Source of the DNA: Elusimicrobiota bacterium
Lineage (GTDB): Bacteria > Elusimicrobiota > Elusimicrobia > UBA1565
NCBI GenBank assembly: GCA_016196755.1
Contig: JACPXC010000062.1
Location: forward strand, 109,043-164,642
DNA: 55,600 nt
Reading direction: 5' to 3'
The position numbers and the translations under genes were made by a program. Each line of letters opens with the position of its first letter. Position 1 is the first letter of the stretch. Positions 1 to 7,430 of this stretch are shown here, piece by piece. The notes beneath the pieces were generated by a model that did no database searches, was not told the DNA's origin, and saw only the letters and a program-made list of their open reading frames with translations.

Positions 1-1079
1 GCAGCCTCCAGCGCGCGCTTGAGCGAGGAGGAGTCGTCCTTTTCGCGGCGCACGAGCTTGGGCTTGGCGATGAAGGCGAGGTCGACCTCGAGCACGGCCT
101 CCTGCTCGAGCGGCACGCGCGCGAGGTTCCGGGACACCACGTCGAGCGCCCCGCCGGCTCCGGGGTCGGGCGGCGGGCCGGCGGGCGGCGGCGCGCCGCT
201 CTTGGCGGCCTTGGCGGCGGGCGTCCCGCCGTAGGAGACGGCCAGCGCCAGGCCGCCGCCGGGATCGGCCGGGGTCAGGCGGAAGACGCCGCGCAGGACG
301 TCGCGGGCCTTGTCCCTCTTGCCGGCCCCCAGGAGCAGGCGCGCGAGCCGGAAGCGCGCCACGGCGTCGCGCTGCTTGATGCGCATCGCCTTGTCGAAGA
401 GCTCGCGCGCCGTGCCGGCGCGGCCGCTCCGCTCCTCGAGCGAGCCGAGCTCGAGGATGGCGTCCTGATAGCCGTTGAAGAGCTTGACGGCCTGGCGCAG
501 CTGCTCGGCGGCCTCCTCGTCGCGCCCCAGGCGCTTGTAGGCCATGCCGAGCTGGAAGCGGTAGAGCGGGTGCGTGCCGTCGAGCTCGACCGCGCGCCGG
601 AAGCGCTCGAGGGCCTCCTGGAAGCGCCCGCGGCCCTCTTCGATGGAGCCGACGTTCATCTGGATGTCGGCCCGCTTGGGGTCGAGCTCGGCGGCCGTGA
701 GGAAGGAGGCGTAGGCCGCGTCGTTGTCGCCCTTCCAGGCCTGCACGATGCCGAGCAGCAGGTGCGCCTGGGCGTCGGGCCCCAGGCGCAGGGACTCCCG
801 GAACTCGGTCTCGGCCAGGTCGACGCGGCCGGTCCAATAGTACGCCGTGCCGAGCATCTTGTGGGCCAGCGGGTCATTGGGGGCCTGCACCGCGGCCCGC
901 GCCAGGTGCTTGAGGGCGTCGTCGTAGCGCTTGCCCTCCAAGGCCACGGCCCCGTCGCGCATGTCGCGCATGGCCTGGGCCTCCATGATGCGGTCCCAGT
1001 AGGTCTCGCGCGGCGTGGCGTCGGTCTTGGCGGCGAAGGCCGCCGCCGCCGCCAGGGAAAGGAGCAGGGCCGGCGTCAC
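1..1079 (-). CDS. Secreted TPR-repeat protein, C-terminus beyond the window
   Basis: Reading the minus strand from a GTG at 1077-1079 gives 359 codons without a stop to the window edge, so the gene is partial. The N-terminus (MTPALLLSLAAAAAFAA) looks like a signal peptide. Residues about 45-270 are serial tetratricopeptide repeats, for example segments ending in LAETEFRESLRLGP and ALERFRRAVELDG. They are followed by a Gly/Pro/Ala-rich linker and a charged segment containing RREKDDSSSLKRALEA. TPR arrays are protein-binding scaffolds; with a signal peptide it would act in the periplasm, perhaps in envelope assembly, but no specific partner can be named. It starts 10 bases after the rdgB stop and probably shares its transcript. 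The GTG start is my choice: it is the first start after that stop and gives a complete signal peptide. Confidence 0.8.
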   Translation of the reverse strand, partial: MTPALLLSLAAAAAFAAKTDATPRETYWDRIMEAQAMRDMRDGAVALEGKRYDDALKHLARAAVQAPNDPLAHKMLGTAYYWTGRVDLAETEFRESLRLGPDAQAHLLLGIVQAWKGDNDAAYASFLTAAELDPKRADIQMNVGSIEEGRGRFQEALERFRRAVELDGTHPLYRFQLGMAYKRLGRDEEAAEQLRQAVKLFNGYQDAILELGSLEERSGRAGTARELFDKAMRIKQRDAVARFRLARLLLGAGKRDKARDVLRGVFRLTPADPGGGLALAVSYGGTPAAKAAKSGAPPPAGPPPDPGAGGALDVVSRNLARVPLEQEAVLEVDLAFIAKPKLVRREKDDSSSLKRALEA

Positions 1080-1089
1080 CAACGGGCCG

Positions 1090-1683
1090 TCACCGGACTT
1101 TCTCGGCGAGCAGGGGCAAGACGGCGCGCAGGGCCTGGGAGCGGTGGCTGATGTGGTTCTTCTCGGCGTCGCTGAGCTGGGCCAGCGTCCGGACCTCGTC
1201 GGGCAGGTAGAAGACCGGGTCGTAGCCGAAGCCGTTGGAGCCCGCGGGGGACTCGGCGATGCGCCCCTCGAGCCGCCCCTCGCGGTACTGGACCACGCCC
1301 TCGGGGGAGGCCAGGGCGATGACGCAGCGGAACACAGCGCCGCGCTTGGGCTTGGGGACGTCCTTCATCTCGTCGAGGAGCTTGCGGCAGTTGGCCGCGA
1401 AGTCGCAGTCCGGGCCCGCGTAGCGCGCCGAGTAGACCCCGGGGCGTCCGTCCAGGGCCTCCACCTCGAGCCCGGTGTCGTCGGCCAGGGTCCAGAGTCC
1501 CGAGCGCAAGGCCGGCTCAAGGGCCTTCTTGACCGCATTCTGCACCAAGGTGGCCCCGTCTTCCACGACCGGCGGGAGCTCCGGAAAATCCTTGAGGGTG
1601 ACCACCTCGAGGGCCCGGCCGGTCAGGAGCTCGGCGAGCTCGCGGGCCTTATGGGCGTTTCCGGTGGCCAGGAGGAGCTTCAT
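1090..1683 (-). CDS. rdgB: dITP/XTP pyrophosphatase (non-canonical purine NTPase)
   Basis: 197 residues, the normal length for RdgB/HAM1. The N-terminus MKLLLATGNAHKARELAEL and the central DTGLEVEALDGRPGVYSARY are family signatures for nucleotide and metal binding; SHRSQALR near the C-terminus is the conserved base-recognition segment. The enzyme hydrolyses dITP, ITP and XTP to the monophosphate plus pyrophosphate in the cytoplasm, keeping deaminated purines out of DNA and RNA. The open frame extends upstream to 1920, but the ATG at 1681-1683 gives the exact family N-terminus. It is divergent from the BON lipoprotein gene and followed by the TPR gene. Confidence 0.95.
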   Translation of the reverse strand: MKLLLATGNAHKARELAELLTGRALEVVTLKDFPELPPVVEDGATLVQNAVKKALEPALRSGLWTLADDTGLEVEALDGRPGVYSARYAGPDCDFAANCRKLLDEMKDVPKPKRGAVFRCVIALASPEGVVQYREGRLEGRIAESPAGSNGFGYDPVFYLPDEVRTLAQLSDAEKNHISHRSQALRAVLPLLAEKVR

Positions 1684-1709
1684 GGGGGTTGCTGGAGACG
1701 CCTCGGCAA

Positions 1710-1719
1710 ATTGTACAAT
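1710..1719. promoter_or_regulatory. Palindromic candidate -10 shared by divergent rdgB and BON genes
   Basis: ATTGTACAAT is a perfect 10-base palindrome in the 57 bases between the divergent genes, so TACAAT is present on both strands. On the plus strand TTGCTG at 1689-1694 lies upstream as a weak -35. A symmetric -10 could drive both genes. Inferred from sequence only. Confidence 0.5.
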
Positions 1720-1740
1720 GAGGCGTTGCCGTCGACAAGC

Positions 1741-2043
1741 ATGGCTAGCCGCACCCTCCTGGCACTCGGCCTCGCCGCGGCCCTCATCGGCGCGGCCGCC
1801 GGCTGCCGCGCCCGGCTCACCCCCGCCGAGTTGGCCGACCCGGCCATCACCGCGCGCGTGAAGGCCCTGCTCGACGGGCACCCCGAGCTCGACATCCGCT
1901 ACCTCGACCTCAACACCCACATGCGCATCGTCACGATCTCCGGCATGGTCGACAGCGTCGAGGCGAAGCAGAAGATCTCCAGCCTCGTGCGCCGCGTGGC
2001 CGGGGTCCAGCAGGTCGTCGTGAACGTGGCCGTCCAGGAGTAG
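1741..2043 (+). CDS. BON-domain lipoprotein
   Basis: 100 residues. The N-terminus MASRTLLALGLAAALIGAAAGC is a lipoprotein-type signal with a Cys at residue 22. From about residue 30 there is one BON domain: a helix (ITARVKALLDGHP), strands (RIVTISGMVDS), a helix (EAKQKISSLVRRV) and a final strand (VQQVVVNVAV). BON domains bind phospholipids or peptidoglycan at the periplasmic face, as in E. coli OsmY and DolP. It sits three bases before the TolC gene, at the head of the export operon, suggesting an envelope role linked to it. The exact partner is unknown. Confidence 0.8.
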   Translation: MASRTLLALGLAAALIGAAAGCRARLTPAELADPAITARVKALLDGHPELDIRYLDLNTHMRIVTISGMVDSVEAKQKISSLVRRVAGVQQVVVNVAVQE

Positions 2044-2045
2044 GA

Positions 2046-3386
2046 TTGCTCGCCGCCCTAGCCGCCGTCCTGGCGCTCCTCCCGGGAGCGGTCGCCGCCT
2101 CCACCGTGACGTCCGCCGTTTCCCGCGGCGCCGCCGTACGCTGGACCCCCGACGACTACATCCGCGCGGCCCTACAGCTCTCCCCCGACGCGATCTCGGC
2201 CGAGGCCTCGCTCGACGCGGCCGGCGCTCGGGCCCGTTCCCGCTGGGCGCGCGCCTTCGCCCCGTCGCTCGACTTCAGCGCCAAGGTCTCGCCGGCCAAG
2301 TTCGCCCCGGTCTCGCGCTTCACGTTCGACACCTGGAGGGTCAACGCCAACGACGTCCTGCTGACCCCCGGCCTGTCCTGGAACCTCTTCAACAGCTTCC
2401 AAGACCTGCTCGGGGCGCGCTCCACCGAGCTCTCCCGCGAGTCCGCCGGCGAGAGCCTCTATGCCGCCCGCCAGTCCCAGGCCCTGTCCGCCCTGAGGGC
2501 CTACTGGGGGTATTACCTGCGCGAGAAGCTGCTGGCCGTAGGGGTCCAGAACCTCAAGGTCCAGCGCGCGCAATACGACCTGACCTTGGACCGCTACCGC
2601 CACGGCATGAAGAGCCTCTCCGACCTCCTCAAGACCGAGGTGGACTGGCGCTCCTCGGAACTGCGCCTGGAGACCGACGCCGCTTCGAACCGCCTGGCCC
2701 GGTTTGGCTTCAACATCCTGGTCGGCGCCGACGAAGGCGCCCCGGTAGAACTGGCCGCCGACCTGTCCCTGGGCACGACCGTCCCGCCGCTCCTCGAGGA
2801 GGGCCTGCGCGCGGCGATGGTCCAGCGCCCCGAGATGCGCCGCAACAAGCTCCAGGTCCGGCAGGCTGAGTTGGCATATACCCTGGCCAAGATCGCGGCC
2901 GGCCCCACCGCCTCGCTCGACTTCGCGGCCGCGCACGCCTGGACGGGCGACTTCGGCGCCCGCGCCCAGCCGTTCGGCGCCGGCACCTCGATCTACGGCC
3001 TGACCCTCAGCCTGTCCTTGCCCGGCTCGTTTAACCTCTACTCCCAGTACAACGACGTGCGCGCCTCGGAGGCCGACCTGCGCGTCGCGCGCACTTCGAC
3101 GGAGGCCCAGCGCCGCTCCCTGCGCCAGGAGGTCTACCAGGCCCACATCTCGCTGACCCGCGCTCTGCGCTCGCTGGAGATCTCCGGACGCAAGGAGGAG
3201 ATCTCGCGCCAGAATCTAGAGCTTGTCAGCGAGGAGTACAGCCAGGGCTCGGCCGACGTCATCCGGCTCTCGCAAGCCCAGACCGACTACGTGAGCGCCC
3301 AGGCCGAGCGCCTGCAGGCGCTCCATGACGCGAAGATCGACGCGGCGGGCTGGGAGCTCGCCATCGGGGAGCCCATATGGCGATGA
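2046..3386 (+). CDS. TolC-family outer-membrane efflux channel
   Basis: 446 residues with a signal peptide (LAALAAVLALLPGAVAAS) and the alternating long helices typical of outer-membrane efflux proteins. The repeat-half signature appears twice: LREKLLAVGVQNLKVQRAQY...YRHGMKSLSDLLKTEV, and later ISRQNLELVSEEYSQGSADVIRLSQAQ. TolC proteins form trimeric channels that take substrate from an adaptor and inner-membrane pump across the outer membrane. The start is TTG at 2046, directly after the BON stop; no ATG gives a full signal peptide. The end overlaps the adaptor gene by 10 bases, and the ABC transporter follows. The exported substrate cannot be told from sequence. Confidence 0.9.
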   Translation: MLAALAAVLALLPGAVAASTVTSAVSRGAAVRWTPDDYIRAALQLSPDAISAEASLDAAGARARSRWARAFAPSLDFSAKVSPAKFAPVSRFTFDTWRVNANDVLLTPGLSWNLFNSFQDLLGARSTELSRESAGESLYAARQSQALSALRAYWGYYLREKLLAVGVQNLKVQRAQYDLTLDRYRHGMKSLSDLLKTEVDWRSSELRLETDAASNRLARFGFNILVGADEGAPVELAADLSLGTTVPPLLEEGLRAAMVQRPEMRRNKLQVRQAELAYTLAKIAAGPTASLDFAAAHAWTGDFGARAQPFGAGTSIYGLTLSLSLPGSFNLYSQYNDVRASEADLRVARTSTEAQRRSLRQEVYQAHISLTRALRSLEISGRKEEISRQNLELVSEEYSQGSADVIRLSQAQTDYVSAQAERLQALHDAKIDAAGWELAIGEPIWR

Positions 3387-4426
3387 CGCGGCGGGCGAAA
3401 CTGTGGACCGCGGGGATCGCCGTCCTGGCCCTGGCCGGCGGCGGTTGGGGCTGGCAGGCCCGGCAGAAGAAGAAGGCCGCCGGCGCGCCGCCGGAGGACA
3501 CCGACGCCGAGGTGACCCGGGGCGAGCTCGCGACCCGCTTCCGGGAGCTGGGCGACATCGCGGCCAAGAACACCGTCCAGGTCGCCTCCAAGGTCAGCGG
3601 CCGGGTCATCGAGCTGTCCGTCAGCGAGGGCTCGCGCGTCAAGGCCGGCCAGAAGCTGGCCGTCGTCCAGCCCGGCAAGACCGGGGCCGAGAAGTTCCTC
3701 CCCTCCGAGGTCCAGGCCCCCATCGACGGCGTGGTCCTGGCCTACATCAAGGACGGCAGCTCCAACGAGTCCGGCAAGTTCCTCCAGGTCGGCGATTACG
3801 TGACCGGCCTCTTCGAGTCGCAGAACCCCACGCCGATGATGACCATCGCCGACATGCGCACCGTCATCGTCAAGCTGCGGATCAACGAGATGGACGTCCT
3901 CAAGCTCCACGAGGGGATGCCGGTCGACGTCGTCATCGACGCCGTGCCGGGCACGACGTTCCCGGGCAAGGTCTCGGTCATCTCCCCCCAAGCCGAGAAG
4001 GAGCAGCGCGGCGGCAAGGTCTTCCGCGTCGAGGTCTCCATCCTCAAGCCCGACCCCCGCCTGCGCACCGGCCTGACCGCCCGGGTGGACGCCGTGCTCG
4101 AGAAGCGCGAGCAGGCCCTGCGCTTGCCGCTGACCGGCCTCTTCGAGGAGAAGGGCGCCGAAGTCGCCTACCTCAAGCCGGCGGTCAAGGACGGCAAAGC
4201 CAGGCAGGTCCTGCTCAGGACCGGGATGCGCACCGAGCTCGAGATCGAGCTCCTCGAGGGTCTCAAGGAAGGCGATAAGGTCCTGACCGAGAAGCCTACG
4301 GAGTTCGACGCCGTCCCGGCCGAGGACCTGCGCAAGGCGGGAGAGGCGCGGACGAGCGGCTTGGGCGGGCCGGCCCGGATGGGCGCGGGCCGCGTCAAAG
4401 GCATGGGATCGGTCCGGGTACACTGA
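3377..4426 (+). CDS. Periplasmic adaptor (HlyD/MacA-type membrane-fusion protein)
   Basis: 349 residues. A single N-terminal membrane segment (WTAGIAVLALAGGGWGW) anchors it in the inner membrane. Two biotinyl-lipoyl-like halves follow: ASKVSGRVIELSVSEGSRVK (about 70-90) and EVQAPIDGVVLAYIKDG (about 110-127). Beta-barrel and membrane-proximal domains come after these. The stretch between the lipoyl halves is short, so the alpha-helical hairpin seen in MacA or AcrA is largely missing. The family links an inner-membrane pump to TolC. A second possible start is the ATG at 3383. The stop overlaps the ABC ATPase start (TGATG). Confidence 0.88.
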   Translation: MAMTRRAKLWTAGIAVLALAGGGWGWQARQKKKAAGAPPEDTDAEVTRGELATRFRELGDIAAKNTVQVASKVSGRVIELSVSEGSRVKAGQKLAVVQPGKTGAEKFLPSEVQAPIDGVVLAYIKDGSSNESGKFLQVGDYVTGLFESQNPTPMMTIADMRTVIVKLRINEMDVLKLHEGMPVDVVIDAVPGTTFPGKVSVISPQAEKEQRGGKVFRVEVSILKPDPRLRTGLTARVDAVLEKREQALRLPLTGLFEEKGAEVAYLKPAVKDGKARQVLLRTGMRTELEIELLEGLKEGDKVLTEKPTEFDAVPAEDLRKAGEARTSGLGGPARMGAGRVKGMGSVRVH

Positions 4427-5112
4427 TGGTCGAGATCGACGCCGTCGTGAAGGTCTACGGGGACGCCGGGGGCTACCGAGCTCTCGACGGGGTCTCGTTC
4501 ACCGTCCCCGAGGGCCAGTTCGCCGCCATCATGGGCCCCTCGGGCTGCGGCAAGTCCACCCTTCTCAACGTCTTAGGGCTGATGGACCAGCCGACCAGCG
4601 GCTCCTACAAGCTCGACGCCACGGCCGTGCAGGGTCTCTCCGACGCCGAGCGCACGCACCTGCGCCGCGACAAGCTGGGCTTCGTATTCCAGTCCTTCAA
4701 CCTCCTGCCCCGGATGACGGCGCTCCAGAACGTCTGCCTGCCGATGGGCTACGCGGGGCTCAGCCGCAAGGACCGCCTGGAGCGCGCCCACGGACTCTTG
4801 GCCCGGGTCGGACTCAAGGGCAAGGAGCTGCGCACCCCGCTCGAGCTCTCCGGCGGCGAGCGCCAGCGCGTCGGCATCGCGCGCTCCCTGGCCAACCGCC
4901 CGCGCCTGCTGTTGGCCGACGAGCCCACCGGCAACCTCGACTCCAAGACCTCGGTCGAGATCATGGCGCTCTTCCGCGAGCTCCACGCCGAGGGGATGAC
5001 CCTGCTCCTGGTCACCCACGACCCCGGCATCGCGGCGCAGGCCGACCGCATCCTGCGCGTAAAGGACGGACGGATCGTCGCCGACGAGCGCCCCGCGGCG
5101 CAGCCGGCGTGA
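4426..5112 (+). CDS. ABC transporter ATPase, MacB/LolD type
   Basis: 228 residues, a single nucleotide-binding domain. Walker A is GPSGCGKST at residues 37-45, the Q-loop is FVFQSFNLLPRM, the signature is LSGGERQRVGIARS, Walker B is RLLLADEPTGNLDS, and the switch His is in LLVTHD. The FNLLPRMTALQNV and TGNLDSKTS motifs are typical of the MacB/LolD/FtsE branch, whose members do mechanotransmission rather than classical import. It overlaps the permease by four bases, so the two are translationally coupled and form the pump. Confidence 0.94.
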   Translation: MVEIDAVVKVYGDAGGYRALDGVSFTVPEGQFAAIMGPSGCGKSTLLNVLGLMDQPTSGSYKLDATAVQGLSDAERTHLRRDKLGFVFQSFNLLPRMTALQNVCLPMGYAGLSRKDRLERAHGLLARVGLKGKELRTPLELSGGERQRVGIARSLANRPRLLLADEPTGNLDSKTSVEIMALFRELHAEGMTLLLVTHDPGIAAQADRILRVKDGRIVADERPAAQPA

Positions 5113-6389
5113 ACGTAGGCGAGTCCGTCCGCACCGGCTTCGTCGAGATCTGGTCCCACAAGACCCGTTCCTTCCTGAGCTTTTCCTCGATCGCCTTCGG
5201 GGTGGCGGCCATCCTCTACACGTTCGCCAACGTCAACGGCATGTACATCCGGCGGACGAAGGCGTTCGACATCGCCGGCCCCGGACGGCTCGAGATAGAG
5301 AAACGGGAGAGCGGCGGGTTCTCGGCGCTCGTCGGTCTCTCGAAGGGCCTGACGACCGGCGACGCCGAGGCTATGCGCGCGGCGATGCCTTGGCTCTACA
5401 TGCTCTCACCCACCCTGCGAGCCTCGGCTGACCTGCGCGACGGCGATTTCCGCGACCGTGTCCAGCTCGAGGGCGTGACACTGGACTGGGCCAAGCGCGG
5501 CTGGGTCTTCACCAAGCGCGGCCGCTTCTTCAACTCCCACGACCTAGCCAACGCCGCGCGGGTCTGCATCGTCCTCGAGCAGGGGGGGTGGGCCGGCAAG
5601 AAGCCGTTCTGGGCGCGTTTCTGGCGGGACGACAACTTCGCCGGCCACGCGCGCCGCGCCGACATGCTTGGGCGCACGATCCAGCTCGACGACGGGCTCT
5701 ACACCGTGATCGGCGTCCTCAAGAACCCGCCGCGCGACAAGGACCCGCGTTGGTTCTTCCGCAGCGGCGGCCTCCTCATCCTGCCGCTGACCACCGTGCA
5801 GCGCTATCTGGCGCGCCGCGGCGCCACCGATTCCCTCGACGGGGTCGACAACATCATCGTCGACACCGGCAGCGTCGAGACGATCCCGCGCGCGCGCCGG
5901 CGCATCGAGGCCCTGCTCTCGGGCCGCCACCGCGGCGTCGCCGACTACGAGATCAAAGACTTCCGCGAGATGGTCCAGAACATGCTCGAGAACATGCGCA
6001 AGTACGCCGTGGCCGTCCTCGCGGTGGGCGTGGTGGCCGTCTTAGCCGGAGGGGTCGGGATCATGAACGTGACGCTGGCCACGATCTTCTCGCGCATCCG
6101 CGAGATCGGGGTACGCCGCGCCCTGGGCGGCACGCGCGCCGACATCCTGGTCCAGTTCCTCACGGAGGCCGCCCTGCTCGGGGTGCTGGGCGGGATCGCC
6201 GGCATCGGCCTAGGACTCTCCGGCATACGCTACCTTTCCGACGACGGCGCCGAGACCGTCGCGGCCCTGCTGTGGTGGCACTTCCCGGCCACCCTGGCCA
6301 TCTCGGCGGGCACCGCCCTGCTATTCGCGCTCTATCCGGCCTATCAGGCCTCGCGCCTCGACCCGGTCGAGGCCCTGCGCTATGAGTAA
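5109..6389 (+). CDS. ABC transporter permease, MacB/FtsX type
   Basis: 426 residues with the MacB layout: one N-terminal membrane helix (about 18-40), a large periplasmic domain (MacB_PCD, about 45-280), then three membrane helices in the FtsX region. That region has the conserved GVGIMNVTLATIFSRIREIGVRRALGG motif split by the first helix, ending in YPAYQASRLDPVEALRYE, the usual family C-terminus. With the ATPase, adaptor and TolC it makes a tripartite MacAB-TolC-like pump. MacB families export antibiotics, peptides or lipoproteins; the substrate here is unknown. The start is GTG at 5109, overlapping the ATPase stop. Confidence 0.9.
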   Translation: MNVGESVRTGFVEIWSHKTRSFLSFSSIAFGVAAILYTFANVNGMYIRRTKAFDIAGPGRLEIEKRESGGFSALVGLSKGLTTGDAEAMRAAMPWLYMLSPTLRASADLRDGDFRDRVQLEGVTLDWAKRGWVFTKRGRFFNSHDLANAARVCIVLEQGGWAGKKPFWARFWRDDNFAGHARRADMLGRTIQLDDGLYTVIGVLKNPPRDKDPRWFFRSGGLLILPLTTVQRYLARRGATDSLDGVDNIIVDTGSVETIPRARRRIEALLSGRHRGVADYEIKDFREMVQNMLENMRKYAVAVLAVGVVAVLAGGVGIMNVTLATIFSRIREIGVRRALGGTRADILVQFLTEAALLGVLGGIAGIGLGLSGIRYLSDDGAETVAALLWWHFPATLAISAGTALLFALYPAYQASRLDPVEALRYE

Positions 6390-7362
6390 GGGGCTCCAGA
6401 AAGCCCTGCTCGGCTGGTATGACGCCCGGAAACGCGACCTGCCCTGGCGCAAGGACCACGACCCCTACCGCGTCTGGCTCTCGGAGATCATGCTCCAGCA
6501 GACGACGGTAGCGGCGGTCATCCCCTACTACGAGCGCTTCCTGTCCCGCTTCCCGCGCCTTGCGGACCTGGCGGCCGCCGAGGAGGCCGAGGTCATGCGG
6601 CTATGGGCCGGCCTCGGCTATTATTCGCGGGCGCGCAACCTCCTGCGCGCCGCGCGCGAGGTGACCGCCGCCGGAGGCCGCTTCCCCGACACGGCCGAGG
6701 GCCTGCGGCGCCTGCCGGGCATCGGCCGCTACACCGCCGGGGCCATCGCCTCGATCGCCTTCGGGCGGCCCGAACCGCTCGTCGACGGCAACGTCGTGCG
6801 CGTGTTCGCCCGCCTCTTCGCCCTGCGCGGCGACCCCAAGGGGGCCGCCCTCCAGAAGAAGGTCTGGGCGCTGGCCGAGACCGAGCTCGAGCGCGCCCGG
6901 CCCGGCGACTGGAACCAGGCGCTCATGGAGCTCGGGGCCACGGTCTGCACGCCGGCCGGGCCAGAATGCTCGCGCTGTCCCGCCGCGCGCCGCTGCGCGG
7001 CCAAAGCCCGCGGCCTCCAGGACAGCCTTCCCGCGCCGGCCAGGCGCAGGGCGCCGCTCAAGCTGGCCTGGACGGCCCTGCTGGCGCGCCGGGACGGAAG
7101 GGTCCTCCTGTGGAAGCGCGGCGACGACGAGCGCTTCCTGCCCGGGCATTGGGGGCTTCCCGAGGGACGCCACCTGCCGGGCGCGGCGGCGGGAAAGCTC
7201 GTGCGCCGCGTCAACCACTCGATCACCCACCACCGCATCGCGGTGGCGGTCCGGGAGGCCTCCGCCCCCGCCCGCCTGCCCGCCGGCGCGCGCTGGGTCC
7301 CCGAGGCCGAAGCGCCGGCCCTGCTCGTCTCCTCGCTCTTCCGCAAGGCCCTGGCGGTCTAG
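6382..7362 (+). CDS. mutY: A/G-specific adenine DNA glycosylase
   Basis: 326 residues. HhH-GPD glycosylase domain with catalytic Glu35 in SEIMLQQTTV, helix-hairpin-helix LPGIGRYTAGAI and the catalytic Asp in VDGNVVRVFARLF. The iron-sulfur ligands CTPAGPECSRCPAARRC show the correct C-x6-C-x2-C-x5-C spacing. The C-terminal third (about 235-326) is the NUDIX-like 8-oxoG recognition domain with LPEGRHLPG and NHSITHHRIAV. The enzyme removes adenine mispaired with 8-oxoguanine. Its start overlaps the permease stop by eight bases, so it is cotranscribed with the export genes; no functional link is evident. Confidence 0.95.
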   Translation: MSKGLQKALLGWYDARKRDLPWRKDHDPYRVWLSEIMLQQTTVAAVIPYYERFLSRFPRLADLAAAEEAEVMRLWAGLGYYSRARNLLRAAREVTAAGGRFPDTAEGLRRLPGIGRYTAGAIASIAFGRPEPLVDGNVVRVFARLFALRGDPKGAALQKKVWALAETELERARPGDWNQALMELGATVCTPAGPECSRCPAARRCAAKARGLQDSLPAPARRRAPLKLAWTALLARRDGRVLLWKRGDDERFLPGHWGLPEGRHLPGAAAGKLVRRVNHSITHHRIAVAVREASAPARLPAGARWVPEAEAPALLVSSLFRKALAV

Positions 7363-7418
7363 GCCTAAAGCCCCGTCGGATAGGACGAAGGGCACTCCTC
7401 AAGCCCGCCGCCCGCGGT

Positions 7419-7424
7419 TACACT
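7419..7424 (+). promoter_or_regulatory. Candidate -10 (TACACT) before the glycogen-synthase-like gene
   Basis: TACACT ends six bases before the ATG at 7431, and the spacer itself is GGGAGG, a good ribosome-binding site. If this is the -10, transcription would begin at or near the start codon. No convincing -35 is visible. Confidence 0.4.
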
Positions 7425-7430
7425 GGGAGG

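Noticed and set aside
570-1151. Long plus-strand frame with Gly/Val/Arg-rich translation opposite the TPR gene
   Set aside because: Antisense shadow in GC-rich DNA; the TPR protein on the minus strand has clear family features.
4419-4424. TACACT just before the ABC ATPase start
   Set aside because: It lies in the coding end of the adaptor gene within an overlapping operon; probably chance.
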